A model generated the notes under the pieces. The model was not told the DNA's origin, made no database searches, and worked only from the letters and a program-made list of their open reading frames with translations. 64,000 nt of DNA, from assembly GCF_019645835.1 (NCBI RefSeq), contig NZ_CP080998.1:5559715-5623714 (forward strand), in the 5' to 3' direction. Every line of letters starts with the position of its first letter. Within the stretch, counting starts at the first letter, position 1. Origin of the DNA: Mycolicibacterium holsaticum DSM 44478 = JCM 12374 (lineage in GTDB: Bacteria; Actinomycetota; Actinomycetes; Mycobacteriales; Mycobacteriaceae). Positions 36,686-48,390 of the stretch are shown here, piece by piece. A program made the translations under genes and the position numbers.

Positions 36686-38122
36686 ATGGGTCTGGTCGAC
36701 CGCATCGAGCGCAAGCTCGAGTCGACCGTCGGCGACGCGTTCGCCCGGGTGTTCGGCGGGGCGATCGTCCCGCAGGAAGTCGAGGCGATGCTGCGCCGGG
36801 AGGCCGACGCCGGTGCGCGGGAGATCCTCGGCGGCCGGGTTTTGGCTCCGAACGACTACGTCATTACGCTCAGTGTGCCTGACTATCAGAAGGTGAGCGC
36901 CGACCCCGACCTGACATCAGCGACTTTCGCCAAGCACTTGGAGGGCTACATCCATGAGCAGGGATGGCAAACATATGCTGATGTCGTCGTCAGGTTCGAA
37001 CAGTCTTCCAACCTGCACACCGGACAGTTTCGCGCGCGTGGTGCGGTCAATCCTGACTCGACCACTGGCGAGCCCGCCCCACCACCTCGAGAACTCTCGT
37101 CTAACGCAGAATCAGGAGTACCACCGATGAGCGACAACCCGAGCTACCGCGGCGGTCAGGGACCGGGGCGGCCTGCCGACGAACCCTATGACGACCGGTA
37201 CGACCGGTCGCAGGACTCGCGCGGTCAGTATCCCCCGCAGGATCAGGCCGGTTACCCACCACCGCCGCCGCCCCCAGCGCCGCCGGGCGAGCCCGGCTAT
37301 CCCCCGCGCCAGGGCGGCTACCCAGAGCAGGGCGGCTATCCGGACCAGGGCGGCTATCCCGAGCAGGGCGGCTATCCCGACCAGGGCGGCTATCCGCCGT
37401 CGTCGTACGAGCAGCGCCCGCCCGCGGGCTACGCGCCGCCGGCCGCTGGCGGCTATCCCGACCAGGGCTACCGGCAGGCACCCGCGGGCTACGGCCCGCC
37501 TCCTGGGGGTCAGCCGGGCTACGGCGCGCCCGGCGCCGACTACGACTACGGCCGCGGACCGGCCCGGCCCGACGAGGGCTACGGCAGGCCCGAACCGCGG
37601 CCCGGCTATCCCGACCAGGGCGGTTACCCCGATCAGGGCGGGTATCCCGACCAGGGCGGTTACGGCGGCGGCTACGGCCGCCAGGACCAGGGCTACGGCG
37701 CCCCTGACTACGGTCGCTACGGCGAGCAGGCCGGCGGTTACGCCGAACCCGGCTACGGCGAGCCCGCCGGCGGCGGTTACGACTACGGTCAGCCCGCCGG
37801 CTACGGCGCCGGCTACGGGCAGGCCGACTACGCCGCCACGGCGGTCACGCTGCAGCTCGACGACGGCAGCGGGCGCACCTATCAGCTGCGCGAAGGCTCC
37901 AACGTCATCGGCCGCGGCCAGGACGCGCAGTTCCGGCTGCCCGACACCGGGGTGTCCCGCCGCCACCTGGAGATCCGGTGGGACGGGCAGGTGGCGCTGC
38001 TGTCGGACCTCAACTCCACCAACGGCACCACGGTGAACAACGCTCCGGTGCAGGAATGGCAGTTGGCCGACGGCGACGTGATCCGATTGGGCCACTCCGA
38101 GATCATCGTCCGCGTGCACTGA
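36686..38122 (+). CDS. fhaA: FHA-domain protein FhaA
   Basis: This 478-residue protein has the N-terminal FhaA-specific domain (MGLVDRIERKLESTVGDAFARVF, residues 1-120), a very Gly/Tyr/Pro/Gln-rich linker (about 145-385) with repeated GGYP(D/E)Q units, and a C-terminal FHA domain (about 388-478) with GRGQDAQFRLPDTGVSRRHLEI and LNSTNGTTVNN, the phosphothreonine-binding residues. FhaA reads PknA/PknB phosphorylation and controls peptidoglycan synthesis at the poles. It is the first gene of the fhaA-fhaB-pstP-rodA-pbpA-pknA-pknB operon. The linker repeats probably vary between strains. Confidence 0.95.
   Translation: MGLVDRIERKLESTVGDAFARVFGGAIVPQEVEAMLRREADAGAREILGGRVLAPNDYVITLSVPDYQKVSADPDLTSATFAKHLEGYIHEQGWQTYADVVVRFEQSSNLHTGQFRARGAVNPDSTTGEPAPPPRELSSNAESGVPPMSDNPSYRGGQGPGRPADEPYDDRYDRSQDSRGQYPPQDQAGYPPPPPPPAPPGEPGYPPRQGGYPEQGGYPDQGGYPEQGGYPDQGGYPPSSYEQRPPAGYAPPAAGGYPDQGYRQAPAGYGPPPGGQPGYGAPGADYDYGRGPARPDEGYGRPEPRPGYPDQGGYPDQGGYPDQGGYGGGYGRQDQGYGAPDYGRYGEQAGGYAEPGYGEPAGGGYDYGQPAGYGAGYGQADYAATAVTLQLDDGSGRTYQLREGSNVIGRGQDAQFRLPDTGVSRRHLEIRWDGQVALLSDLNSTNGTTVNNAPVQEWQLADGDVIRLGHSEIIVRVH
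37310..37399 (+). repeat. Tandem 18-bp repeat in fhaA (GGYP(E/D)Q units)
   Basis: Five consecutive 18-bp units of the form cagggcggctatccSgaS encode QGGYPE/D in frame. Two further similar units lie at 37616-37651. Multiples of 18 bp keep the frame, so copy number can change without disrupting fhaA. Confidence 0.85.
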
Positions 38123-38243
38123 CGGACCGGCTGTCGAACTGAGGGCGAAGCTGCTCGCTTCACCTTCATGTCGATGGCCGTCCAAGTATCGTGACGTTGC
38201 GCCGGAACGGCCAGAAACGGGATGGGGACGGAGAGGACGTCAG

Positions 38244-38711
38244 ATGCAGGGGTTGGTTCTGCAACTGACGCGCGTCGGTTTCCTGCTTCTGTTATGGCTG
38301 TTCATCTGGTCGGTGCTACGGATCCTGCGCACCGACATCTACGCCCCGACCGGCACGGTCATGGTGCGCCGCGGCCTACCGCTGCGGCGGTCCCTGCTGC
38401 CCAGCCGCGGCCTTCGTAACGTGGCGCGTCAACTGGTGGTCACCGAGGGCGCCCTGGCGGGCACCCGGATCACTTTGGGCAGCCAACCGGTGCTGATCGG
38501 CCGGGCAGACGACTCCACGCTGGTGCTGACCGACGACTACGCCTCGACCCGGCACGCCCGGCTGTCGCCTCGCGGTTCGGAGTGGTACGTCGAAGACCTA
38601 GGATCGACCAACGGCACATACCTCGACAGGGCGAAGGTGACGACGGCGGTACGGGTTCCGATGGGCACACCGGTTCGGATCGGCAAGACGGTAATCGAGC
38701 TGCGCCCGTGA
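38244..38711 (+). CDS. fhaB: FHA-domain membrane protein FhaB
   Basis: This 155-residue protein has one N-terminal membrane helix (VGFLLLLWLFIWSVLRIL) and a C-terminal FHA domain with IGRADDSTLVLTDDYASTRHARL and LGSTNGTYLDR. It is the same length as the M. tuberculosis protein. FhaB binds phosphorylated threonines on division and cell-wall proteins. Its stop overlaps the pstP GTG (GTGA), so PstP is probably translationally coupled. Confidence 0.94.
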   Translation: MQGLVLQLTRVGFLLLLWLFIWSVLRILRTDIYAPTGTVMVRRGLPLRRSLLPSRGLRNVARQLVVTEGALAGTRITLGSQPVLIGRADDSTLVLTDDYASTRHARLSPRGSEWYVEDLGSTNGTYLDRAKVTTAVRVPMGTPVRIGKTVIELRP

Positions 38712-40321
38712 CACTGGTGCTTCGATACGCCGCGCGCAGCGACCGCGGCCTGGTCCGGGCGAACAACGAAGACTCGGTGTACGCCGGCGCGCGCCTGCTC
38801 GCGCTGGCCGACGGCATGGGCGGGCACGCCGCAGGCGAGGTGGCCTCCCAGCTGGTGATCGCCGCGTTGGCCCATCTGGACGACGACGAACCCGGCGGCG
38901 ACCTGCTCTCCCAACTGGACACCGCCGTCCGTGAAGGCAACTCCGCCATCGCCGCGCACGTCGAGGCCGATCCTGAGCTCGAGGGCATGGGCACGACGCT
39001 GACCGCAATCTTGTTCGCGGGCAACCGACTTGGTCTCGTCCACATCGGCGACTCCCGGGGTTACCTACTGCGCGACGGCGAACTCACCCAGATCACCAAG
39101 GACGACACCTTCGTTCAGACCCTGGTCGACGAGGGCCGCATCACCGCCGAGGAGGCCCACAGCCATCCGCAGCGCTCGCTGATCATGCGCGCGCTGACCG
39201 GCCACGAGGTCGAACCGACCCTCATCATGCGCGAGGCCCGCGCCGGCGACCGCTACCTGCTGTGCTCTGACGGGCTGTCCGATCCGGTCAGCCACGACAC
39301 CATCCTGGAAGCCCTGCAGATCCCCGACGTCGCCGAAAGCGCCGACCGGCTCATCGAATTGGCGCTCCGCGGCGGCGGACCGGACAACGTCACGGTGGTG
39401 GTCGCCGACGTCGTCGACTACGACTACGGGCAGACCCAGCCGATACTCGCCGGTGCGGTGTCCGGCGACGACGACCAGGTCGCGCCGCCCAACACGTCGG
39501 CAGGTCGCGCGTCGGCGTTCAACCCACGCCGCAACGAAGCCAAACGTGTTGTGCCGCAGGCCGAAGAGCCGCCCCCTCCGCCACGGTCGCGACGGCGGAT
39601 GTTCCTCGCCGCAGCGCTGGTGGTGTTGGTGGTGCTCGCCGGCCTGGCTGTCGGCCGCGAAATCGTGCGCAGCAACTTCTACGTCAGCGACCACGACGGC
39701 GTCGTGTCGATCATGCGCGGGGTGCCGGGTTCGTTTCTCGGCTATTCCCTGCAGGAACCGTACCGACAGGGCTGTCTGACGGCGCTGAACCAACTGACAC
39801 TCATCAGCCCAGGACAGGATCCGCGCGACTGCGACCTGTTCCGCGTCGCCGACCTGAAACCCTCCGAACAGCAACAGGTCATATCGGGTCTGCCGACAGG
39901 ATCAGAGGACGAGGCGATCGACCAGATCAGCCAACTGGCCCGTGATTCCCTTCTGCCGGTGTGCCCGCCCCCCGCTCCGCCGCGGCCCACCACCACCACC
40001 ACCGCACCGCACTCACCGGCTCCGACGAATTCTCCTGGGCTGCCCAATGTTCCGCGCACATCCGGCGAACGGACCCCCGCTCCGGAGACCCCGCGTACGG
40101 TACCGCCTCCCCCGCCGTCACCGTCGCCGACCGGTACGTCGCCCGCACCCGCATCACCCGCACCTGCTGCACCCGGTACACCGCCGTCACCCGCACCGCC
40201 GTCACCCGCACCGCCGGCTCCCGGCACACCGCCGGCGCCTCCCCCGCCGGCGCCTCCGACGGTGACGGCGCTGCCTCCTCCGCCGCCGGAGCCGGGCGTT
40301 ACCTGCCGGGAAGTGGCATGA
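38708..40321 (+). CDS. pstP: PP2C-type Ser/Thr protein phosphatase PstP
   Basis: This 537-residue protein has a PP2C catalytic domain (about 1-240) with the metal-binding motifs RANNEDS, ALADGMGGHAAG, LVHIGDSRGYL, LCSDGLSD and GPDNVTVVV. A juxtamembrane region, one membrane helix (MFLAAALVVLVVLAGLAVG), an extracytoplasmic domain of about 190 residues and a long Pro/Ser/Thr-rich tail follow. It dephosphorylates PknA, PknB and their substrates. GTG 38708 overlaps the fhaB stop; the longer frame reaching 38582 lies inside fhaB. The proline-rich tail is longer than in M. tuberculosis (514 residues in total there). Confidence 0.94.
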   Translation: MTLVLRYAARSDRGLVRANNEDSVYAGARLLALADGMGGHAAGEVASQLVIAALAHLDDDEPGGDLLSQLDTAVREGNSAIAAHVEADPELEGMGTTLTAILFAGNRLGLVHIGDSRGYLLRDGELTQITKDDTFVQTLVDEGRITAEEAHSHPQRSLIMRALTGHEVEPTLIMREARAGDRYLLCSDGLSDPVSHDTILEALQIPDVAESADRLIELALRGGGPDNVTVVVADVVDYDYGQTQPILAGAVSGDDDQVAPPNTSAGRASAFNPRRNEAKRVVPQAEEPPPPPRSRRRMFLAAALVVLVVLAGLAVGREIVRSNFYVSDHDGVVSIMRGVPGSFLGYSLQEPYRQGCLTALNQLTLISPGQDPRDCDLFRVADLKPSEQQQVISGLPTGSEDEAIDQISQLARDSLLPVCPPPAPPRPTTTTTAPHSPAPTNSPGLPNVPRTSGERTPAPETPRTVPPPPPSPSPTGTSPAPASPAPAAPGTPPSPAPPSPAPPAPGTPPAPPPPAPPTVTALPPPPPEPGVTCREVA

Positions 40322-41730
40322 CGACGCAGCCGCAATCCCCCGTCGCCGTGGTGCCGCCCCTGCCCACCCGACGCAACGCCGAACTGTTTCTCCTCGGCTT
40401 CGCCGCGCTGATCACCACGGTCGCGCTGCTGCTCGTCGAAGCCAACCAGGAACAGAGCCTGCGGTGGGAACTGGCGCAGTACTCGGTCGCCTATCTGGCG
40501 TTGTTCGCCGGCGCGCATCTGGCGGTGCGGCGGTTCGCGCCGTACGCCGATCCGCTGCTGCTACCCGTGGTCGCGTTGCTGAATGGGTTGGGGCTGGTGA
40601 TGATTCACCGACTCGACCTCAGCGAGGGCCAGCTCATCCAGAGCGGTCTGGGTGGGACGGCAAACCAGCAGATGCTGTGGACGCTGGTCGGGGTGCTCGG
40701 CTTCTCGCTCGTCGTGGTGTTCCTGCGCGATCACCGCATGCTGGCCAAGTACGGCTACGTCTGCGGCGCCACCGGGCTGATCCTGCTCTCGATCCCGGCT
40801 GTGCTGCCCAGCTCGATATCCGAACAGAACGGCGCGAAGATCTGGATTGAGCTGCCCGGCTTCTCGATCCAGCCCGCCGAGTTCTCCAAGATCCTGCTGT
40901 TGGTCTTCTTCGCGGCGGTGCTGGTCAACAAACGCAGCGTGTTCACCAGCGCAGGCAAGCACTTCCTCGGCATGGACCTGCCCCGGCCGCGTGACCTCGC
41001 ACCGCTGCTGGCCGCGTGGATCGCCTCGGTCGGCGTCATGGTCTTCGAAAAGGACCTCGGCACTTCGCTTTTGCTGTACGCGTCGTTTCTGGTGCTGGTG
41101 TACATCGCCACCGACCGGCTCAGCTGGATGGTGATCGGGCTGGCCCTGTTCGCCGCGGGAAGCGTTGCGGCGTACTACATGTTCGACCACGTCCAGGTGC
41201 GTGTGCAGAACTGGCTCGACCCGTTCTCCGACCCGGAGGGTTCCGGGTACCAGATGGTGCAGTCGATGTTCAGCTTCGCCACCGGCGGGATCTTCGGCAC
41301 CGGTCTGGGTAACGGCCAGCCCGGCACCGTGCCTGCCGCCTCGACCGACTTCATCATCGCCGCGATCGGCGAAGAGCTCGGGCTGGTCGGGCTGGCCGCG
41401 GTGTTGCTGCTCTACACGATCGTCGTCATCAGGGGGCTGCGTACGGCGCTCGCCGTGCGTGACAGCTTCGGCAAGCTGCTGGCCGCCGGGCTGGCCTGCA
41501 CGCTGGCGATCCAGTTGTTCATCGTGGTCGGCGGTGTCACCAAGCTGATCCCGCTGACCGGTCTGACGACACCGTGGATGTCCTACGGCGGCTCCTCGCT
41601 GGTCGCCAACTATGTGCTGCTGGCCATCCTGGTGCGGATCAGCCACTCCGCGCGCCGCCCGCTCGTCAGCAGCCCCCAGGGCGCGCCGCCGATCGCGGCC
41701 GCCAGCACCGAGGTGATCGAGAAGGTATGA
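40318..41730 (+). CDS. rodA: SEDS peptidoglycan polymerase RodA
   Basis: This 470-residue polytopic protein has about 11-12 membrane helices and SEDS signatures: GAKIWIELPGFSIQPAEF (with the catalytic-region aspartate/glutamate loop following), VFEKDLGTSLLLYASFL, and the C-terminal GLTTPWMSYGGSSLVANY. It polymerises glycan strands for elongation together with the class B PBP encoded next. ATG 40318 overlaps the pstP stop, and its own stop overlaps pbpA. Confidence 0.95.
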   Translation: MTTQPQSPVAVVPPLPTRRNAELFLLGFAALITTVALLLVEANQEQSLRWELAQYSVAYLALFAGAHLAVRRFAPYADPLLLPVVALLNGLGLVMIHRLDLSEGQLIQSGLGGTANQQMLWTLVGVLGFSLVVVFLRDHRMLAKYGYVCGATGLILLSIPAVLPSSISEQNGAKIWIELPGFSIQPAEFSKILLLVFFAAVLVNKRSVFTSAGKHFLGMDLPRPRDLAPLLAAWIASVGVMVFEKDLGTSLLLYASFLVLVYIATDRLSWMVIGLALFAAGSVAAYYMFDHVQVRVQNWLDPFSDPEGSGYQMVQSMFSFATGGIFGTGLGNGQPGTVPAASTDFIIAAIGEELGLVGLAAVLLLYTIVVIRGLRTALAVRDSFGKLLAAGLACTLAIQLFIVVGGVTKLIPLTGLTTPWMSYGGSSLVANYVLLAILVRISHSARRPLVSSPQGAPPIAAASTEVIEKV

Positions 41731-43198
41731 ACACCTCGCTGCGCCGCATCGCAGTCGCCGTCATGGCGCTGGTGGTGTTGCTGCTGGCCAACGCCACCGT
41801 CACCCAAGTCTTCACCGCCGAGGGGCTGCGCTCGGATCCGCGCAACCAGCGGGTGCTGCTCGACGAGTACTCGCGGCAACGCGGTCAGATATCGGCCGGC
41901 GGGCAACTGCTGGCCTACTCGGTGTCGACCAACGGCCGGTTCCGGTTCCTTCGGGTCTACCCCGAGCCGCTGGTGTACGCCCCGGTCACCGGCTTCTACT
42001 CGCTGCGGTACTCCAGCACCGGCCTCGAGCGCGCCGAGGATCCCGTCCTCAACGGGTCCGACCAGCGGCTGTTCGCCCGCCGGCTGGCCGACTTCTTCAC
42101 CGGCCGCGACCCGCGCGGCGGCAACGTCGACACCACCCTCAAACCGCAGGTGCAGCAGGCGGCCTGGGACGCCATGGATCGCGGCTGCGACGGCGGGTGC
42201 AAGGGTTCGGTCGTCGCGATCGAACCGTCGACCGGCAAGATCCTCGCGATGGTCTCGTCGCCGTCCTACGACCCCAACCTGCTGGCCACCCACGACATGG
42301 ACAAACAAGCCGCCGTCTGGCAGCGGCTGCGCGACGACCCGGAGTCCCCGCTGCTGAACCGGGCCATCTCGGAGACCTACCCGCCGGGTTCGACGTTCAA
42401 GGTCATCACCACCGCGGCTGCGCTCGCCAACGGCGCGAACACCGACACCCGGCTCACCGCCCAACCCAAGATTTCGCTGCCCGACAGCACCGCCACCCTG
42501 GAGAACTACGGCGGCGCGGCGTGCGGCGGCGGCCCGACCGTCACCCTGCGCGAGGCGTTCGCGCGGTCGTGTAACACCTCGTTCGTCGAGCTCGGCCTCG
42601 ACACCGGTGCCGACGCATTGCGTTCGACCGCACGGGGTTTCGGCATCGGCGCGCCCGCCCCGATGATCCCGCTTCAGGTCGCCGAATCCACGGTCGGCCC
42701 GATCGCCGATCGCGCGGCGCTGGGCATGTCGAGCATCGGCCAGAAAGACGTCGCCCTCACTCCCCTGCAGAACGCGATGGTGGCCGCCACGATCGCGAAC
42801 AAAGGGGTGCCGATGCGGCCGTATCTGGTCGATAGCCTGAAGGGACCCGACCTGTCCAACATCGCCACCACGGCTCCCACCGAAGAGCGGCGGGCGGTGT
42901 CTGAGCAGGTCGCCGATACACTAACGGATCTGATGGTCGCCGCCGAGCAGGTGACGCAGCAGAAGGGAGCCATCGCCGGCGTGCAGATCGCATCCAAGAC
43001 CGGCACAGCGGAGCACGGTACCGATCCGCGCAATACCCCGCCGCATGCCTGGTATATCGCCTTCGCCCCTGCTCAGGCTCCCAAGGTGGCGGTTGCGGTC
43101 GTTGTCGAGAACGGCGGGGACCGGCTGTCGGCCACCGGCGGCGCCCTGGCCGCCCCGATCGGGCGGGCGGCGATCGCCGCGGCGCTGCGGGAGGGCTC

Positions 43199-43202
<4 letters not shown>
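41727..43202 (+). CDS. pbpA: Class B penicillin-binding protein PbpA
   Basis: This 491-residue membrane-anchored transpeptidase has an N-terminal helix ([17 protein letters not shown]) and a class B dimerisation domain. The penicillin-binding domain has the active-site serine motif PGSTFKV, the SCN motif (ARSCNTSF) and KTGT ([10 protein letters not shown]). It crosslinks new peptidoglycan with RodA and is phosphorylated by PknB in M. tuberculosis. It overlaps rodA and pknA by 4 bp each. Confidence 0.95.
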
Positions 43203-44520
<1,318 letters not shown>

Positions 44521-44524
<4 letters not shown>

Positions 44525-46395
44525 CCACGCCACAGCATCTGTCCGACAGGTATGAACTGGGCGATATCCTCGGCTTCGGCGGGATGTCGGAGGTCCACCT
44601 CGCCCGGGACACGCGGCTGCACCGCGACGTCGCGATCAAGGTGCTACGGGCCGACCTGGCCCGCGATCCGAGCTTCTATCTGCGGTTCCGCCGCGAGGCG
44701 CAGAACGCCGCCGCGCTGAACCACCCCGCGATCGTGGCCGTCTACGACACCGGTGAGGCCGAAACGCCGACCGGGCCGCTGCCCTACATCGTGATGGAGT
44801 ACGTCGACGGGGTGACGCTGCGCGACATCGTGCACAACGACGGCCCGATGGAACCCAAACGCGCCATCGAGGTCATCGCCGACGCCTGCCAGGCGCTGAA
44901 CTTCAGCCACCAGCACGGCATCATCCACCGCGACGTCAAACCCGCCAACATCATGATCAGCAACACCGGCGCGGTGAAGGTGATGGACTTCGGCATCGCC
45001 CGCGCGCTGGCCGACGCCAACAGCGTCACCCAGACCGCCGCGGTGATCGGCACCGCCCAGTACCTCTCGCCCGAGCAGGCCAGCGGCAACTCGGTCGACG
45101 CCCGCTCCGACGTCTACTCGTTGGGCTGCGTGCTGTACGAAATCCTCACGGGGGAACCACCTTTCGTCGGTGACTCACCGGTGGCGGTGGCATACCAGCA
45201 TGTGCGCGAGGACCCGGTCGCGCCATCGCAGCGCAACCCGAACATCTCCCCCGAACTCGACGCGGTGGTGCTCAAGGCGCTGGCGAAGAACCCCGACAAC
45301 CGCTACCAGACCGCCGCGGAGATGCGCGCGGATCTGGTGCGGGTGCACAGCGGTGAACGGCCCGATGCCCCCAAGGTGCTCACCGACGCCGAACGCACCT
45401 CGCTGTTGTCGGCGTCGGCGCCCCACGACCGCACCGAGCCCATCGACGACGTGGCGCGCCCGTTGCCCGAGTACGGGGACCGCGAACGGCGCGGCTCGGT
45501 GGGCCGTTGGCTGGTCGCGGTGGCCGTGCTGGCGGTGCTCACGGTGGTGGTGACGGTCGCGATCAACATGTTCGGCGGTCAGACCCGCGACGTGCAGGTG
45601 CCCGACGTCAGCGGGCACCCCAGCGCGGACGCGATCGCCGAACTGCAGAACCGCGGCTTCAAGACCCGCACGCAACAGCAGCCGGACTCCACCGTGCCGC
45701 CCGATCACGTGATCAGCACCGACCCCAGCGCCAACACCTCGGTGGCCGCCGGGGACGAGATCACCATCAACGTCTCCACCGGGCCCGAACAACGGGAGGT
45801 GCCTGACGTCAGGAGCATGTCCTACTCCGATGCGGTGGAACGGCTCACCGACGCGGGCTTCGAGAAGTTCAAGTCGTCGACGTCGCCGTCCACCCCGGAG
45901 ATGAAGGACAAGGTGCTGGGCACCAACCCGCCTGCCAACCAGACCTCGGCGATCACCAACGAGATCACGATCGTGCTGGGCTCCGGCCCGGAGAGCCGAA
46001 CCGTGCCGGACGTGAAGGGTCAGACGCCCGACAGCGCCAGCCAGATCCTCAACGCGGCGGGCTTCACCAACACCGTTCCGGTGGAGGTCGACAGCACCGC
46101 GCCCCAGGGTCAGCTGGTGGGCACCGTGCCGTCGGCCGGCCAGACCGTCCCAGTGGACTCGGTGATCCAGTTGCAGGTGTCGCGGGGCAATCAGTTCGTC
46201 ATGCCGGATCTGACCGGCCAGTTCTGGACCGACGCCGAGCCGCGGCTACGCGCGCTGGGCTGGACCGGGGTGCTGGACAAGGGCGCTGACGTCTCCAACA
46301 GCGGACAGCGCACCAACGCCGTGGTACGTCAGAGCCCGCCCGCGGGCACCGGGGTCAACTTCGGTGCGACGATCACGCTGAGCTTCGCGTCGTAG
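44521..46395 (+). CDS. pknB: Ser/Thr protein kinase PknB with PASTA domains
   Basis: This 624-residue protein has an N-terminal kinase domain (about 8-275) with [43 protein letters not shown] and the activation loop [20 protein letters not shown], where the two VTQT threonines are the autophosphorylation sites. A juxtamembrane segment and membrane helix ([19 protein letters not shown]) follow, then four extracytoplasmic PASTA repeats beginning [27 protein letters not shown] and MPDLTGQFW, which bind muropeptides or lipid II. Its 3' end overlaps the convergent trpG by 23 bp. Confidence 0.96.
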
Positions 46396-47047
46396 CCGCC
46401 GCGACGGCATCGGCCACTTCGGCCTCCAGCCGGCGCACCAGCCCGTCGTCGGGTGCGCTGCCACAGCAGCCCAGCCAGTTGGCGAGCATCCGGTGCCCGC
46501 CCTCGGTGAGGATCGACTCGGGGTGGAACTGCACGCCGTGAATGGGCAGCTCGACATGGCGAACCGCCATCACGACGCCGCCCTCGGTGCGCGCGATGAC
46601 CTCGAGTTCGGCGGGCACCGTCTCGGGCAAGATGGTCAGCGAGTGATACCGCGTGGCGGTGAACGGGTTCGGAAGTCCTTGCAACACACCGGTATTGGTG
46701 TGTTGAACGGTGCTGGTCTTACCGTGCAGCAGTTCGGGCGCGCGGTCGACCGTCCCGCCGAAGGCCACGCCGATGGCCTGGTGGCCCAGGCACACACCCA
46801 GCAGCGGGGTCTTCGCCGTCGCGCAGGCCTTCACCAACGGGATCGAGGCACCCGCCCGCTGCGGGGTGCCCGGGCCCGGGCTGAGCAGCACGCCGTCGAA
46901 CGACTCGGCGGCATGCGCGACGTCGGCGTCGGTGGCCAGGCGCTCGTCGTCGTTACGCCAGACCTGCGCGTCCACCCCGAGCTGGCCCAGGTACTGGACC
47001 AGGTTGAACACGAAGCTGTCGTAGTTGTCGACGACCAACACCTGCAT
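46373..47047 (-). CDS. trpG: Glutamine amidotransferase, anthranilate/aminodeoxychorismate synthase component II
   Basis: This 224-residue class I glutamine amidotransferase has NYDSFVFNLVQYL, the oxyanion region LSPGPGTP, the nucleophile GVCLGHQAIG (C86) and the His/Glu pair in HGVQFHPESILTEGG. It supplies ammonia to TrpE or PabB, so it may serve tryptophan, folate or both. In mycobacteria the gene at this position is annotated trpG or pabA. Its C-terminal end overlaps pknB from the opposite strand. Confidence 0.92.
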   Translation of the reverse strand: MQVLVVDNYDSFVFNLVQYLGQLGVDAQVWRNDDERLATDADVAHAAESFDGVLLSPGPGTPQRAGASIPLVKACATAKTPLLGVCLGHQAIGVAFGGTVDRAPELLHGKTSTVQHTNTGVLQGLPNPFTATRYHSLTILPETVPAELEVIARTEGGVVMAVRHVELPIHGVQFHPESILTEGGHRMLANWLGCCGSAPDDGLVRRLEAEVADAVAAATTRSSA

Positions 47048-47120
47048 CAGGCAAGGCTACCTACTGCGGTTTCGGTGTATTTCGTCACGCCCACCGTGAC
47101 CAACTACGCCCAAATCACGC

Positions 47121-47888
47121 TCAGTAGCCCACCGGCCCCAAGGGTTTGGCGTACTGCATCCGCACGGGTTGCGTGTGGCCCACCACGTCGACCGCCGCCC
47201 GGCGTTCCTCGCTGTAGCCCAACCCGAACCGCACGACGTACTGGCGGTACAGCTTGACCAGCGGCGCGGCGGCCAGGGCGGCCTGCATGGTGTCCGCATC
47301 GCCGATCGCGGTGATGACATAGGGCGGGCTGTAGGTGCGCCCGTTGAGCAGCAGCGTGTTGCCCACACATCGAGGCGCCGACGTGCCGATGAGCCGCTGG
47401 TCCTGCATCTGGATGGCCTCGGCGCCGGCGCTCCACAACGCGTTGAGCACGGCGTCGATGTCCTGCTGGTGCACGACGAGGTCGTCGGGGGAGGCGTCGC
47501 GCGGGAACCGGCCCTCGGCGTCGCGTTGGGCGTCGTTGAGCGTGACGACCAGACCCGGTCCGCGCATCGGGTCCAGGCCGGCCGCCAGCGCCAGCCGGTC
47601 GGCCCGGGCGGTGATGGCGGCTAGGGCCGCGTCGGTGGCCGGGCTGCCGCCGTGATGGGTGTCGAGGGTCGTCCCCAGGGCGTCGCGTTGGGTGCTGAGC
47701 CGGTCCACCGACTGCTGGGTTTCCCGGACCAGGTCGACGAGCCGGGGGGCGTCGCTGCGGCGGATCTCGTCGCCGCCGGAGACGCCGTGGGTGGCCGCCA
47801 GCAGCATCCCGGCCAGCAGGCACACCACCGGAACGCCGAACCGCCACGCGCTGCGCCTGCGCGCGGGTGGGGGAGCGGTGGGCTCCAT
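47121..47888 (-). CDS. DUF881-domain membrane protein
   Basis: This 255-residue protein has an N-terminal signal-anchor (FGVPVVCLLAGMLLAATHG) and an extracytoplasmic DUF881 domain: LVVTLNDAQRD, VVHQQDIDAVLNALWSAGAEAIQMQDQR divided across a helix, and PPYVITAIGD. A heptad-like stretch after the helix (LVDLVRETQQSVDRLSTQRD) could be a coiled coil. The family is actinobacterial, of unknown but probably cell-envelope function. Same place as Rv0012 in M. tuberculosis. Confidence 0.88.
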   Translation of the reverse strand: MEPTAPPPARRRSAWRFGVPVVCLLAGMLLAATHGVSGGDEIRRSDAPRLVDLVRETQQSVDRLSTQRDALGTTLDTHHGGSPATDAALAAITARADRLALAAGLDPMRGPGLVVTLNDAQRDAEGRFPRDASPDDLVVHQQDIDAVLNALWSAGAEAIQMQDQRLIGTSAPRCVGNTLLLNGRTYSPPYVITAIGDADTMQAALAAAPLVKLYRQYVVRFGLGYSEERRAAVDVVGHTQPVRMQYAKPLGPVGY

Positions 47889-47971
47889 CGGCTGCTCTCC
47901 TGCGGGTGGTGGCTGCGATAGGCTAGCCCCATCGTCGCACCGTGTGACCCCGATTGCTCGCGAAGGTACCC

Positions 47972-48235
47972 ATGCCCAAGTCCAAGGTTCGTAAGAAGAA
48001 CGACTTCACCATCAATCCGGTGAGCCGGACCCCGGTCAAGGTCAAGGCCGGCCCGTCGAGCACCTGGTTCGTGGTGTTGTTCGTCAGTTTGATGCTGATC
48101 GGCCTGGTGTGGCTGCTGGTCTTCCAGCTCGCCGCCACCGCCATCCCGTTCATGGCCGACCTCGGCCCGTGGAACTACGCGATCGCCTTCGCCTTCATGA
48201 TCACCGGGCTGTTGCTCACAATGCGGTGGCGCTGA
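47972..48235 (+). CDS. crgA: Cell-division protein CrgA
   Basis: This 87-residue protein has a basic N-terminus ([21 protein letters not shown]) and two membrane helices ([21 protein letters not shown] and [18 protein letters not shown]), the CrgA layout. CrgA recruits FtsI and other divisome proteins at the septum. ATG 47972 is chosen over an in-frame start six codons upstream. It is divergent from the DUF881 gene. Confidence 0.93.
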   Translation: MPKSKVRKKNDFTINPVSRTPVKVKAGPSSTWFVVLFVSLMLIGLVWLLVFQLAATAIPFMADLGPWNYAIAFAFMITGLLLTMRWR

Positions 48236-48390
48236 GGCCACCCGCCCGTTGGATGAATTCATCTTCGTCATCGCGCGTTAGCCCGCTGGCAACTTCGCTG
48301 TCATCAGATCACACGGATGTTATTCATCCCCATTGGGGATAGCACCTGTGGATAACCTCATTCCCGGCGGTGAGAGGGCGTACGCAACCA

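Noticed and set aside
37112..38185. Long antisense frame opposite fhaA
   Set aside because: It arises from the repetitive GC-rich linker codons on the opposite strand and encodes only Val/Ala/Gly-rich low-complexity sequence.
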